This document shows, piece after piece, positions 6,605 through 14,725 of a stretch of 24,639 nt of DNA. This DNA is from Myxococcales bacterium (lineage in GTDB: Bacteria; Myxococcota; Polyangia; Polyangiales; Polyangiaceae). The stretch covers positions 30,589 through 55,227 of the forward strand of contig PLXW01000170.1 of assembly GCA_003151595.1 (NCBI GenBank), in the 5' to 3' direction. The first letter of the stretch is position 1; every line of letters starts with the position of its first letter. The notes beneath the pieces are model-generated. The model ran no database searches. It was not told the DNA's origin and worked only from the letters and a program-made list of their open reading frames with translations. A program made the translations under genes and the position numbers.

Positions 6605-7777
6605 GTGCCTAAAACGCCGAAGAGCGCCGTGGCTGCGAAGGCGAAGCCCGCGACAGCCGCGAAGAAGCGCGCGGCGCGTGCGACGACTTCGACTGCGGAG
6701 CCTCGCGAAGTCGACGAGACCGAAGCCGACGGCGAGAGCGAGGAGTCGGAAGACGAGGACGAGCGCGGCGAAAGCGGCGAGCGCGAAGACGCCGATCCGG
6801 CCGCCGAGAGCGAAGAGGATACGCACGACGACGGCGAGCCGGCCGCCGAAGACGACGCGGGGGTCGAGGAGATCGAGCCTCCGCGCGAGGTGCACGTCGA
6901 GTCTTCGTCAGGCTCGCTGGCGCGCTTCGATCCGATGGCGGCGTACCTGCGCGAGGTGCAGCGCCATCCGCTCCTCACGCCCGAACAGACCCACGAGCTC
7001 GCCGTTCGCTTCGTGCAGACGCAGGATCCGGCGGCCGCCGCGCAGCTCGTGACGAGCAACCTGCGGCTCGTCGTGAAGATCGCGTACGAGTACCGGCGCG
7101 CCTACAAGAACATCATGGACCTCGTGCAGGAGGGGAACATCGGCTTGATGCAGGCCGTGAAGCGCTACGACCCGTACCGCGGCGTGAAGCTGTCGTCGTA
7201 CGCGGCATGGTGGATTCGCGCGTACATCTTGCGGTTCGTCCTGAACAACTGGCGGCTGGTGAAGCTGGGGACGACACAGGCCCAGCGAAAGCTGTTCTTC
7301 AATCTGCGGAAGAAGCGCGCCGAGCTCGTGGCGATGGGGATCGATCCCACGAACGCCGAGGTCGCCAAGCAGCTCAACGTGCCGGAGAGCGACGTCGCGG
7401 AGATGGACGTGCGCCTGCAGTCGAGCGAGAAGTCGCTCGACGCGCCGGTGGGCGACGCGGAAGGGCGATCGATCGCCAAGGTCGACATGATGCCGGCGCT
7501 CGGCGCGGGGCCCGAAGCGCTCGTCGCCGACGAAGAGATGCAAGCGCTGCTTCGCGAGAAGCTCGCCGAGTTTCGAAAGACGCTCGTGGGCAAAGACAAA
7601 GAGCAGGCGATCTTCGACGAGCGCCTGGTGGCCGAAGACCCGCTCACGCTTCAAGAGCTCGGCGACCGCTTCGGAATCTCGCGCGAGCGCGTGAGGCAGC
7701 TCGAACAGCGGATGACGAGCCGGCTGCGCGAGTTCCTGAAGGGCGAGATGGGCGAGGCCGCGGAAGTCGGCGGCTGA
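6605..7777 (+). CDS. rpoH: RNA polymerase sigma factor, RpoH (sigma-32) type, with charged N-terminal extension
   Basis: A 390-residue sigma-70-family factor. Region 2 is clear (VVKIAYEYRR, IMDLVQEGNIGLMQAVKRYD, SSYAAWWIRAYI). The RpoH-box hallmark QRKLFFNLRKKR lies near residues 227-238. Region 4 ends in a helix-turn-helix (LTLQELGDRFGISRERVRQL). The first ~100 residues are an added low-complexity tail: a Lys/Ala-rich basic head followed by about 70 residues rich in Glu, Asp and Ser. E. coli RpoH is about 284 residues and lacks this tail. The start is GTG at 6605 with GGGAGG 8 bases upstream. It would direct RNA polymerase to heat-shock or developmental promoters; myxobacteria use several RpoH-group paralogues (SigB/SigC type), so the exact regulon is uncertain. 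rsmI follows directly, with its GTG right after this TGA. Confidence 0.92.
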   Translation: MPKTPKSAVAAKAKPATAAKKRAARATTSTAEPREVDETEADGESEESEDEDERGESGEREDADPAAESEEDTHDDGEPAAEDDAGVEEIEPPREVHVESSSGSLARFDPMAAYLREVQRHPLLTPEQTHELAVRFVQTQDPAAAAQLVTSNLRLVVKIAYEYRRAYKNIMDLVQEGNIGLMQAVKRYDPYRGVKLSSYAAWWIRAYILRFVLNNWRLVKLGTTQAQRKLFFNLRKKRAELVAMGIDPTNAEVAKQLNVPESDVAEMDVRLQSSEKSLDAPVGDAEGRSIAKVDMMPALGAGPEALVADEEMQALLREKLAEFRKTLVGKDKEQAIFDERLVAEDPLTLQELGDRFGISRERVRQLEQRMTSRLREFLKGEMGEAAEVGG

Positions 7778-8635
7778 GTGGACGAGCCGACGATCAGCGG
7801 GACGCTCTCGGTCGTCGCGACGCCGATCGGGAACCTCGACGACGTGAGCGCGCGCGCGATCGAGACGCTGCGCACGTGCGACAGGATCGCCGCAGAAGAC
7901 ACGCGACGAACGCGCCAGCTGCTGACGCACTTCGCGATCGTGGGAAAGCCCCTCGACGCGCTGCACGCGCACTCATCGGAGGAGGACGTCGCGCGGATCG
8001 TCGCGCACCTCGCGCGGGGACAGCACGTCGCGCTGGTGACCGACGCGGGCACGCCGCTGGTGAGCGATCCGGGGAGCGAGATCGTGCGCGCGGCGATCAC
8101 GGCGGGCGCGCGCGTGATTCCGATTCCGGGGCCGAGCGCGGTCCTCGCTGCGCTTTCGGCGAGCGGGCTGGCGACGGACTCGGGGTTTCGATTCCTGGGG
8201 TTCTTGCCTCGCGACGGCGTGGCGCGCGCGCAGGCGATCTCGCGCGCGTGCGATACGCCGGAGCCGGTGGTGCTCTTCGAGGCCGCGAATCGAACGACGG
8301 CGACGCTCGGCGATCTGGCCGCGGCGACGCCGAGCCGAAGAGCGTGCGTGGCGCGCGAGCTCACGAAGATGCATGAAGAGATCGTGCGCGGTGCGGTCTC
8401 GGAGCTGGCGGCGTTGGACCGCGAATGGAAAGGCGAGGTCGCGATCGTCCTCGGTGCGCACGATCCCGAGGCGCGCGAGGCGGCGATCGACGACGCGGCG
8501 ATCGACGCGCGCATCGACGAAGAGCTGGCGCGCGGCCTTCACGCCAAGACGATCGCCGAGCGGCTGGCGGCGTGGAGCGGGCGCGGAAAGCGAGACGTCT
8601 ACGAGCGCGTCGTCGCGCGGAAACGAGGCGCGTGA
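7778..8635 (+). CDS. rsmI: 16S rRNA (cytidine-1402-2'-O)-methyltransferase RsmI
   Basis: A 285-residue SAM-dependent methyltransferase of the tetrapyrrole-methylase fold. Family motifs in order are VVATPIGNLDD near the N-terminus, AEDTR, VTDAGTPLVSDPG, IPGPSAVLAALSASGL, GFLPR and ARELTKMHEE, and the length is normal. RsmI 2'-O-methylates C1402 in the ribosomal P-site region of 16S rRNA, working beside the N4-methylase RsmH. The GTG start directly abuts the sigma factor stop (TGA|GTG). The conserved VATPIGNL motif begins a dozen residues in, as expected for this start. The stop overlaps the next gene's GTG (GTGA). It is therefore embedded in the sigma factor operon. Confidence 0.95.
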   Translation: MDEPTISGTLSVVATPIGNLDDVSARAIETLRTCDRIAAEDTRRTRQLLTHFAIVGKPLDALHAHSSEEDVARIVAHLARGQHVALVTDAGTPLVSDPGSEIVRAAITAGARVIPIPGPSAVLAALSASGLATDSGFRFLGFLPRDGVARAQAISRACDTPEPVVLFEAANRTTATLGDLAAATPSRRACVARELTKMHEEIVRGAVSELAALDREWKGEVAIVLGAHDPEAREAAIDDAAIDARIDEELARGLHAKTIAERLAAWSGRGKRDVYERVVARKRGA

Positions 8636-9387
8636 GAAGACTCGCGCTAGCGCTCTCGATCGCGTGGTGCGCGAGCTGTCACGCGAAGAGCGAGCCTCCA
8701 CCATCGCCGAGCCCGATCGATCTGGCCATGATCGCCGTCCCCGAAGGGACCTTCATGATGGGATCGATGGACGGCGATTCCGACGAGCATCCCGTGCATG
8801 ACGTTCACGTGGCCGCGTTCACCATCGGGCGCACCGACGTGACGGTCGCCGAATACAAGAGATGCGAAGCGGCGAGCGCGTGCACGACGACGCCGAACAA
8901 GCCGTACTGCAACGAGCACATCGCCTCGCGCGACGCGCACCCGATCAACTGCGTGACGTGGGCGCAGGCGAGCGCGTTCTGCGCGTGGGCCAAGGCGCGG
9001 CTGCCGACGGAGACGGAGTGGGAGTACGCGGCGCACGGGCGCGATCGACGGCGCTACCCGTGGGGAAACGAAGAACCGACGACGCAGCTCTGCTGGGACG
9101 GTCCAGCGAACGAGGTCGGGAGAGGAAAGCGGAGAAGCACGTGCGCGGCGGGCGCACATCCGATGAGCGCCAGCCCGTTCGGCGCGCTCGACCTCGCGGG
9201 GAACGTCTGGCAGTGGACGAGCGACCTGTACTCGCCCGACTACGCGTCGCCGCGCACCGGGCCGAAGCGCGTCGTGCGCGGCGGCACCTGGTACTCGTTC
9301 GACCCGAGCGACGTGAGGACGACGCTGCGCTTTCAGATGCGCGAAGGCAAAGAGGACTACGGCGTCGGCGCGCGGTGCGTGCGTTAG
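8632..9387 (+). CDS. SUMF1/FGE-like domain lipoprotein, probably non-catalytic
   Basis: I place the start at GTG 8632, in a GTGA overlap with rsmI. It gives 251 residues with a signal peptide (MRRLALALSIAWCASC) ending in a lipobox-like CASC, though lipidation is uncertain. The mature part is a formylglycine-generating-enzyme (SUMF1) fold: VPEGTFMMGSMDGD, DVTVAEYKRCEAA, INCVTWAQASAFCAWA, RLPTETEWEYAAHG, PWGNEEP, LDLAGNVWQWTSD, RVVRGGTWYS and the terminal GARCVR. The paired active-site cysteines of true FGE, expected in the GGSW...C...C segment, are absent here (GGTWYSFDPSDVRTTLRF). It is therefore more likely a binding or structural member than a sulfatase activator. The gene ends 3 bp from the convergent glutaredoxin-like gene. 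The in-frame ATG at 8425 would overlap rsmI by 200 bp and was not used. Confidence 0.88.
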   Translation: MRRLALALSIAWCASCHAKSEPPPSPSPIDLAMIAVPEGTFMMGSMDGDSDEHPVHDVHVAAFTIGRTDVTVAEYKRCEAASACTTTPNKPYCNEHIASRDAHPINCVTWAQASAFCAWAKARLPTETEWEYAAHGRDRRRYPWGNEEPTTQLCWDGPANEVGRGKRRSTCAAGAHPMSASPFGALDLAGNVWQWTSDLYSPDYASPRTGPKRVVRGGTWYSFDPSDVRTTLRFQMREGKEDYGVGARCVR

Positions 9388-9390
9388 CGA

Positions 9391-10128
9391 TCAGATCGGG
9401 CTGCCGAGGGCGTCTTCGACCGAGCGCGCATCGAAGCCGATCAAGATGTGCCCGCGAACGTCGATGACGGGGATCGATCCGCCGCGGAGGCCGGCGCGTT
9501 TCAGCTTGCTGCGCATCTCTTCGTCCGCGCCCGCGTCCTTCTCGACGTCCTTCTCGATATAGACGATGCCGCGCTTCTTGAAATACGCCTCGGCTTGATG
9601 GCACGCGCTGCACCAGCTCGCGCCGTACACGATGACCGCGGGTCGACCGGCGACCGCCGTGTCGTTCGAGGCGCCCCTCGCGCCTGCGTCGGCCGTGGCC
9701 GTGGCGAGCGTGGCGCCGGTCTTTCCGCGGCGCGTGACGGCGAGGGCGTCGAAGTCTTCGCGGGTCATCAGGTGCACGGGGAACGAGCCGTCGGCGCCCG
9801 CGACGCGGAGGTCGGCGACGTACACCGTGTCGCCGCGCGCCCCATCGTCGCGGCTGGGATCGACGACGCGGACGGCGTCGCGTCCGACGAGCGGGACGTC
9901 GGTGGTCTTCTGTTCGACGTGGAAGTCCCCTTTGTCGTCGATCCACGTGAGGAGCAGCCCCTGCGAGTCGTCGCGCACGGTGATCGGTGCCAGCGCAGAC
10001 GCATCGGCGCCCGCCGCGCCGCCGTCGGCCGCCGCGCGATGACACGCCGGCGACGAGGCGAGGCACGCCATCGCCAGCGCCGTCGCGCCAGTCCGCATCA
10101 TCAGCCGCGCCGCTGCGCGTGCGTTCAT
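9391..10128 (-). CDS. Thioredoxin-fold (glutaredoxin-like) lipoprotein
   Basis: A 245-residue protein. The N-terminal signal (start MNARAAARLMMRTG) ends at a lipobox-like SPAC, so the protein is probably anchored in an outer membrane or periplasmic face. Residues about 165-245 form a glutaredoxin/thioredoxin-like domain with redox motif CSAC (in VIVYGASWCSACHQAEAYF), the cis-proline segment GGSIPVIDV and the closing GFDARSVEDAL. The segment before it, about residues 45-135, is a beta-rich region I cannot name. I chose the ATG at 10128 over the upstream start because it is preceded by GGAGGAGCGAGG and forms an ATGA overlap with the ABC-F gene. It is the last gene of the dnaJ/ABC-F run. A thiol-disulfide role outside the cytoplasm is inferred from the CxxC and signal; the substrate is unknown. 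Confidence 0.87.
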   Translation of the reverse strand: MNARAAARLMMRTGATALAMACLASSPACHRAAADGGAAGADASALAPITVRDDSQGLLLTWIDDKGDFHVEQKTTDVPLVGRDAVRVVDPSRDDGARGDTVYVADLRVAGADGSFPVHLMTREDFDALAVTRRGKTGATLATATADAGARGASNDTAVAGRPAVIVYGASWCSACHQAEAYFKKRGIVYIEKDVEKDAGADEEMRSKLKRAGLRGGSIPVIDVRGHILIGFDARSVEDALGSPI

Positions 10129-12086
10129 CCTCGCTCCTCCGAGAGCTTTCCCCACTCCGCCATCAGTAGATCAACCCGCTTCGCGAGCGCTTGTTCCTGA
10201 GAAGCGAGCTGAGCCAGCTTGGCCCAGTCGCCGCCGGGATCTTCCTTCAGTTTGGCCCGCATGGCCACGAGCTGCAGCTCTCCATCGGCGATCATTTTCT
10301 CGAGCTCGTCGATCCGGCGTTTCTTCCGCTCCTGGGACCGCATGGCCTGGCGCTGGGCTTCGAAGGCTGCCTTCTTCGCGGCGTCGTCGTCGATCGGTGG
10401 AGGTGGCGCGCTCTGCTTCTTGGCGCCGCCGCGATCTTTCTTCCAGCGCGACTTTTCGAGTTTCTCTTCGGGATCGGGGTCGACCTTCGGCGCGCGCGAA
10501 GCGACGTAGTCGCGAAAGCCGCCGGGGTAGATGTCGACCACGCCGTCGCGAACGCTGACGATGCGCGTCGTCACGTTCTCCAGGAAGCGGCGATCGTGGG
10601 AGACGAGGAAGACGGTGCCGTCGAAGCCCATGAGCGCCTCTTCGAGGATCTCGGCGGCCGGGATGTCGAGGTGGTTCGTCGGCTCGTCGAGGAAGAGGAG
10701 GTTGCGCGGCTCGAGGAGGAGCTTGGCCAGCGCCAGGCGCGATCGCTCGCCGCCGGAGAAGCCGCTGACGACGCGCAGGGTGTCGTCGCCGTAGAAGCGG
10801 AAGCGGGCGAGGTACTGGCGCGCGGACTCGACGGTGAAGTCGCCGCGAACACGGCGCACGTTGTCGACCGCCGTGAGCGCGGGATCGACCTCGCCGAGGT
10901 GCTGATCGAAGTACCCCTCTTGCACGTTCGTCCCGCGCTTCACCTCGCCGCGATCTTCGCGGAGGCCGCGGGCCGAGAGGATCTTCAGGAGCGTGGTCTT
11001 GCCCGATCCGTTGGGGCCCACGATGCCGATTCGCTCGCCGCGCCGCACGAGCATCTCGACGCCGTCGAAGAGCACGCGGCCGCCACGCTCGGCGTGGACC
11101 CCTTTGCAGTCGAGGACGATGTCGCCTGTGCGATTCGCAGGGGCGAAGCGGAAGGCGATCCTCTCGGCCGCTTGCCACACGTCTTCCGGTCGATCGATCT
11201 TGTCGAGCTTGCCGAGCATCTTGCGCCGGCTCTGCGCCTGCTTGGTCTTCTGCCCGGCGATGTTCTTGCGAATGAAGTCTTCGGTCTTGTCTATGAACGC
11301 TTGCTGCCGCTCCTGAAGCGCGCGCTCGCGTTCGAGATCCGCCGCACGCGCGACGGCGTAGTCGCTGTACTTCAGCGGATACGTGCGGAGCATCCGCGAG
11401 CCGAGCTCCATCGTGGCCGGGCAGACGTTGTCGAGGAACTGGCGGTCGTGCGAGACGACGAGGAGCGCGCCGCGATAGCCGACGAGCCACGACTCGAGCC
11501 AGGCGATCGTGTCGAGGTCGAGGTGGTTCGTCGGCTCGTCGAGGAGCAGGAGATCGGGTTGCTGCGCGAGCACCACGCCGAGCTGCAACCGCCCGCGCTC
11601 GCCTCCCGAGAGCGTCGCGACGGGGCGCGCGAGATCGCGATCGGCGAACCCCAGCTTGTGCGCCAGCATCGCGACTTCGCGCTCGACCTCGTCGCCGCGC
11701 GCGAGGTGGTAGCGGTCTTGAACGTTCGCCAGATGCTCCAGCGCGCGCGCTTCACCGCTGGCCGCATTTTCCTGGGCGCGGGTGAGCTCGTCGCGCAGCG
11801 ACATGACGTCGCGGAAGCCGGAGAGGAACGCGCCGAGCACGTCGCCCTCCGGCTTGAGCTCGTGCGACTGGCGGTAGTAGCCGAAGCTCGTCTCCTTCTT
11901 GATGACGGTGGTGCCGCCGTCGGGATCGATCTCCTTGGCGATCAAGCGGAGCAGCGTCGACTTGCCGGCGCCGTTGGGCGCGACGAGCGCCACGCGCTCA
12001 CCGATGGCGAGCGTGAACGTGATGTTCTCGAAGAGCGTGTCGCCCGCGTATCCGAAGCGGAGGTCGGCGACTTGAAGGACGGTCAT
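10125..12086 (-). CDS. ABC-F family ATPase (Uup/EttA-like ribosome-associated)
   Basis: A 653-residue cytosolic protein with two ABC domains and no membrane segment. Domain 1 has APNGAGKST (residues 36-44), LSGGERGR and LLLLDEPTNHLD. Domain 2 has GPNGSGKTT (about 357-365), FSGGERSR and LLFLDEPTNHLD. Both domains keep the H-loop VSHDR. The inter-domain linker, about residues 235-320, is the charged helical P-site tRNA-interaction motif region. The last ~100 residues are a Lys/Glu-rich coiled coil as in Uup. ABC-F proteins act on ribosomes, resolving stalled or non-productive tRNA states or protecting from antibiotics; which applies here cannot be told. The first Walker A Gly is replaced by Ala, a variation I recall in other ABC-F members. 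The start is ATG at 12086, the ribosome-binding site is weak, and the stop is coupled to the glutaredoxin-like gene (ATGA). Confidence 0.93.
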   Translation of the reverse strand: MTVLQVADLRFGYAGDTLFENITFTLAIGERVALVAPNGAGKSTLLRLIAKEIDPDGGTTVIKKETSFGYYRQSHELKPEGDVLGAFLSGFRDVMSLRDELTRAQENAASGEARALEHLANVQDRYHLARGDEVEREVAMLAHKLGFADRDLARPVATLSGGERGRLQLGVVLAQQPDLLLLDEPTNHLDLDTIAWLESWLVGYRGALLVVSHDRQFLDNVCPATMELGSRMLRTYPLKYSDYAVARAADLERERALQERQQAFIDKTEDFIRKNIAGQKTKQAQSRRKMLGKLDKIDRPEDVWQAAERIAFRFAPANRTGDIVLDCKGVHAERGGRVLFDGVEMLVRRGERIGIVGPNGSGKTTLLKILSARGLREDRGEVKRGTNVQEGYFDQHLGEVDPALTAVDNVRRVRGDFTVESARQYLARFRFYGDDTLRVVSGFSGGERSRLALAKLLLEPRNLLFLDEPTNHLDIPAAEILEEALMGFDGTVFLVSHDRRFLENVTTRIVSVRDGVVDIYPGGFRDYVASRAPKVDPDPEEKLEKSRWKKDRGGAKKQSAPPPPIDDDAAKKAAFEAQRQAMRSQERKKRRIDELEKMIADGELQLVAMRAKLKEDPGGDWAKLAQLASQEQALAKRVDLLMAEWGKLSEERG

Positions 12087-12140
12087 GATCGGCGCGCGCT
12101 ACCTAGCACGAGGCCCTCGCGCTTTCATGTCGAGGGGTGG

Positions 12141-13439
12141 TCAGCGGATCGTCTGCGCGAGCGAGCTCACCGTCTCGTCGAAGGCGACGATGTCGTGCGC
12201 GTCCTGGCGGAGGAAGTGGTCGATGCGCGGCATGCGGGCGATGGCGTCGTCGAGCTCCTTGTCGGTCCCTTTGGCGTAAGCGCCCATGGCGATGAGATCA
12301 CGCTTCGCTTCGTAGGCCGCGAGGAGCACGCGGAGCTTTCGAGCGGCGTCCTTGTGCTCGCGTGACGCGATCGATTCCATCACGCGCGAGAGCGAGACGG
12401 TGACGTCGACCGCCGGGTAGTGGCCTCGCGCGGCGATGGCGCGGTCGAGCACCACGTGACCATCGAGGATGCCGCGGGTCTCGTCGGCGATCGGCTCGTC
12501 CATGTCGCCCCCTTCGACGAGCACGGTGTAGATCGCGGTGATCGATCCGCGCGCCCCCTGGCCCGATCGCTCGAGCAGTCGTGGAAGCGTGGCGAAGACG
12601 CTGGGCGGATAGCCGCGACGCGCAGGCGGCTCTCCGGCGGCCAGACCGACCTCGCGCTGCGCGCGGGCGAAGCGCGTGACCGAGTCGACGAGGAGCATGA
12701 CTCGCTTCCCCTCGTCGCGGAAATGCTCGGCGTAGGCGGTGGCGACCTGCGCGGCCCGGAGACGCTCGAGCGCCGAGGCGTCGCTCGTGGCCACGACGAC
12801 GACGCTCTTCTTCCGCCCTTCTTCACCCAGCGCGCGCTCGAGGAACTCGCCGACCTCGCGACCGCGCTCGCCCACCAGCGCGACGACGACGGCATCGGCA
12901 TCGACGCCTCGCGCGATCGCGCCGAGCAGCGTGCTCTTGCCGACGCCGGAGCCTGCGAAGAGGCCGATGCGTTGCCCCTCGCCGATCGTGAGGAGCCCGT
13001 CGAGCACGCGCACGCCGGTGGCGACGGCGCGCGTGATCGGTCGGCGTTCCATCGCGCTCGGCGGATCGCGATCGACGGCCACGAGCGTCCCTCCCTCGAG
13101 CGCGGGGCCTCCGTCGATCACCCGTCCGAGACCGTCCACCACGCGCCCCAGGAGCTTCGCGCTCGCGCGCACGGTGAACGCTTCGCCGGTCGACTCGACT
13201 TCATCGTCGGGGCCGACGCCCGACAGCGAGCCGAGCGCCATGCCCACCGCTTCACCGGCGTGAAACCCGACGACCTCGCACGCCAGCGGATCGCCGCGTC
13301 GCTTCACGTGGACGACGTCGCCCACGCGAACGCCCGGGAGCGTGAACCGCAGCGCGAGCCCGGTGACGGCGACGACGCGCCCCACGGGACGGATCGTCGA
13401 CACGGCGGCGAGCTTCGCCTTGAGCGCGTCGATGTCCAA
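12141..13439 (-). CDS. FliI/SctN (YscN)-family export ATPase, orphan
   Basis: I read this as starting at TTG 13439, preceded at 5 bases by GGAGG (13449-13445), giving 432 residues, close to the normal FliI length of about 440. The longer frame to 14129 is a shadow of dnaJ. The family pattern is strong: [16 protein letters not shown], Walker A GSGVGKST (residues 163-170), [17 protein letters not shown], the Walker B region [40 protein letters not shown] and the flagellar/type III ATPase signature [19 protein letters not shown]. Such ATPases form hexamers at the base of flagellar or type III secretion machines and unfold substrates. No other flagellar or type III gene is in the window. It lies between dnaJ and an ABC-F gene, 44 bp after dnaJ. 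Either its machine is elsewhere, or it has another role. Confidence 0.9.
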   Translation of the reverse strand: MDIDALKAKLAAVSTIRPVGRVVAVTGLALRFTLPGVRVGDVVHVKRRGDPLACEVVGFHAGEAVGMALGSLSGVGPDDEVESTGEAFTVRASAKLLGRVVDGLGRVIDGGPALEGGTLVAVDRDPPSAMERRPITRAVATGVRVLDGLLTIGEGQRIGLFAGSGVGKSTLLGAIARGVDADAVVVALVGERGREVGEFLERALGEEGRKKSVVVVATSDASALERLRAAQVATAYAEHFRDEGKRVMLLVDSVTRFARAQREVGLAAGEPPARRGYPPSVFATLPRLLERSGQGARGSITAIYTVLVEGGDMDEPIADETRGILDGHVVLDRAIAARGHYPAVDVTVSLSRVMESIASREHKDAARKLRVLLAAYEAKRDLIAMGAYAKGTDKELDDAIARMPRIDHFLRQDAHDIVAFDETVSSLAQTIR

Positions 13440-13483
13440 TCTCCCCTCCGACGCCCTCTCCGATGCCTCGTCGCGATCGCGCG

Positions 13484-14623
13484 CTACTTCGCGGCAGCCG
13501 CGCGACGACGCGCCCCTTCGCTCTGCGCGCCCGAGGCCCGCAGCTCGGTGTCGAGCTCGTTCAAGATCTCGCGCGCGCGATTCGAAAGCGCCTTCGGGAC
13601 CTCGACCTGCACGACGACGACGAGGTTCCCCCGCCCGCGCCCGTCGAGCCGCGGAACGCCGTGCCCCTTCAGCGTGATCACGGAGCCTGGTTGCGTCCCC
13701 GCCGGCAGCGTGAACGAGACGCGCTTCTCTTCGCCCGAGCCATCGGAGGGCTCGAGCGCGGGCGCGTCGAGCGGCCCGCCGATGGCGGCGTCGGCGAAGC
13801 TCACGTGCACGCGCGTGACGAGATCGGCGCCGTCGCGTTCGAAGCGCGGGTCTTCTTCGACGTCGAGCTCGACGTAGAGATCTCCCGCGGCCGATCCGCC
13901 AGGCCCCGGCAACCCTTGCCCCGGGACGCGCAGTCGCTGCCCCGCGTCGAGCCCCGCGGGGAAACTGACGGTGACCTTGCGCGGACGCTCGACGACGCCG
14001 TGCCCTTCGCAGGACTTGCACGCATGCTTGATGACCGCGCCCTGGCCCTGGCACTTCGGGCACGTGGCGGTGAACATCACGAAGCCGCGCGCGTTCGACA
14101 CGTGCCCCGCTCCACGGCAGTGCGAGCACGTCTCGGGCTTCGTCCCCGCGCGCGCTCCGGTGCCGTTGCAGTCGGCGCAGCGAGTCGGCGCGCGGACGAC
14201 GACTTCCTTCTTCACTCCGAACGCGGCCTCTTCGAGCGTGAGCCGCTGCTGCACGCGAAGGTCGCCACCCCGACGAGCCTGCCGCTGGCCGCCGAAGCCG
14301 CCACCGCCCGAGAACATCTCCGAGAACAGGTCCTGCATGTGGGCGAACACGTCGCCGACACCGCCCCCTTGGAACCCGCCCGCGCCGAGGCTTCCGTCGA
14401 ACGCGGCGTGACCGAACTGGTCGTACATCCGGCGCTTCTCCTCGTCGGAGAGCACCTGGTACGCCTCGTTCACCTCTTTGAAAGAGGCTTCCGCCGTGTG
14501 ATCGCCTTGATTGCGATCGGGGTGGTGCTTGAGCGCGAGCTGCTTGTAGGCACGGCGAAGGTCCTCCTGGGGCACTTCACGCAGGACGCCAAGAACCTCG
14601 TAGTAGCAGCGCTTGGTGGACAT
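13484..14623 (-). CDS. dnaJ: Chaperone DnaJ (Hsp40), type A
   Basis: A 379-residue DnaJ with all four expected parts: the J domain with HPD at residues 34-36 (LKHHPDRN), a short Gly/Phe region with GGFQGGG and SGGGGFGGQ, four CxxCxGxG zinc motifs ([32 protein letters not shown]) and the C-terminal substrate-binding beta domains. It stimulates DnaK ATPase and delivers unfolded proteins. The start is ATG 14623, because the alternative at 14695 falls within the putative promoter and adds non-conserved residues. The ribosome-binding site is weak. No dnaK or grpE is nearby, so this may be a stand-alone or second dnaJ. It leads the minus-strand run dnaJ - FliI-type ATPase - ABC-F - glutaredoxin-like lipoprotein. 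Confidence 0.96.
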   Translation of the reverse strand: MSTKRCYYEVLGVLREVPQEDLRRAYKQLALKHHPDRNQGDHTAEASFKEVNEAYQVLSDEEKRRMYDQFGHAAFDGSLGAGGFQGGGVGDVFAHMQDLFSEMFSGGGGFGGQRQARRGGDLRVQQRLTLEEAAFGVKKEVVVRAPTRCADCNGTGARAGTKPETCSHCRGAGHVSNARGFVMFTATCPKCQGQGAVIKHACKSCEGHGVVERPRKVTVSFPAGLDAGQRLRVPGQGLPGPGGSAAGDLYVELDVEEDPRFERDGADLVTRVHVSFADAAIGGPLDAPALEPSDGSGEEKRVSFTLPAGTQPGSVITLKGHGVPRLDGRGRGNLVVVVQVEVPKALSNRAREILNELDTELRASGAQSEGARRRAAAAK

Positions 14624-14667
14624 CTTGGATTCGGAAATCGGGCGCCTTCGATGAACCGCGCCGCGGC

Positions 14668-14695
14668 AAGTTAAGCCGCGCGCCCCGCCTGTCAA
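14668..14695 (-). promoter_or_regulatory. Putative dnaJ promoter
   Basis: On the minus strand a consensus TTGACA (14695-14690) is followed after 16 bases by TAACTT (14673-14668). The predicted transcript begins near 14661, about 38 bases before the dnaJ ATG. The layout matches the promoter at 6335-6362. It lacks the CTTGAA ... CCCCAT elements of an E. coli sigma-32 promoter, and I see no CIRCE (HrcA) inverted repeat. Confidence 0.5.
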
Positions 14696-14725
14696 TGCGG
14701 GTTCGTCAGTCGCGAGGGCTCATCG

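Noticed and set aside
10191..12365. A 724-codon open frame on the plus strand opposite the ABC-F gene
   Set aside because: It is antisense to an unambiguous ABC-F ATPase and shows no domain, signal or start site of its own.
12141..14129. The long 662-codon form of the FliI-type ATPase
   Set aside because: The first ~230 codons overlap dnaJ in another frame and are Arg/Ala-rich. The TTG at 13439 with GGAGG gives the family's normal length.
13484..14695. A heat-shock control element (CIRCE or sigma-32 consensus) near dnaJ
   Set aside because: I looked for the GCACTC-N9-GAGTGC repeat and for CTTGAA/CCCCAT elements upstream of dnaJ and saw neither. Only the TTGACA/TAACTT pair is present.
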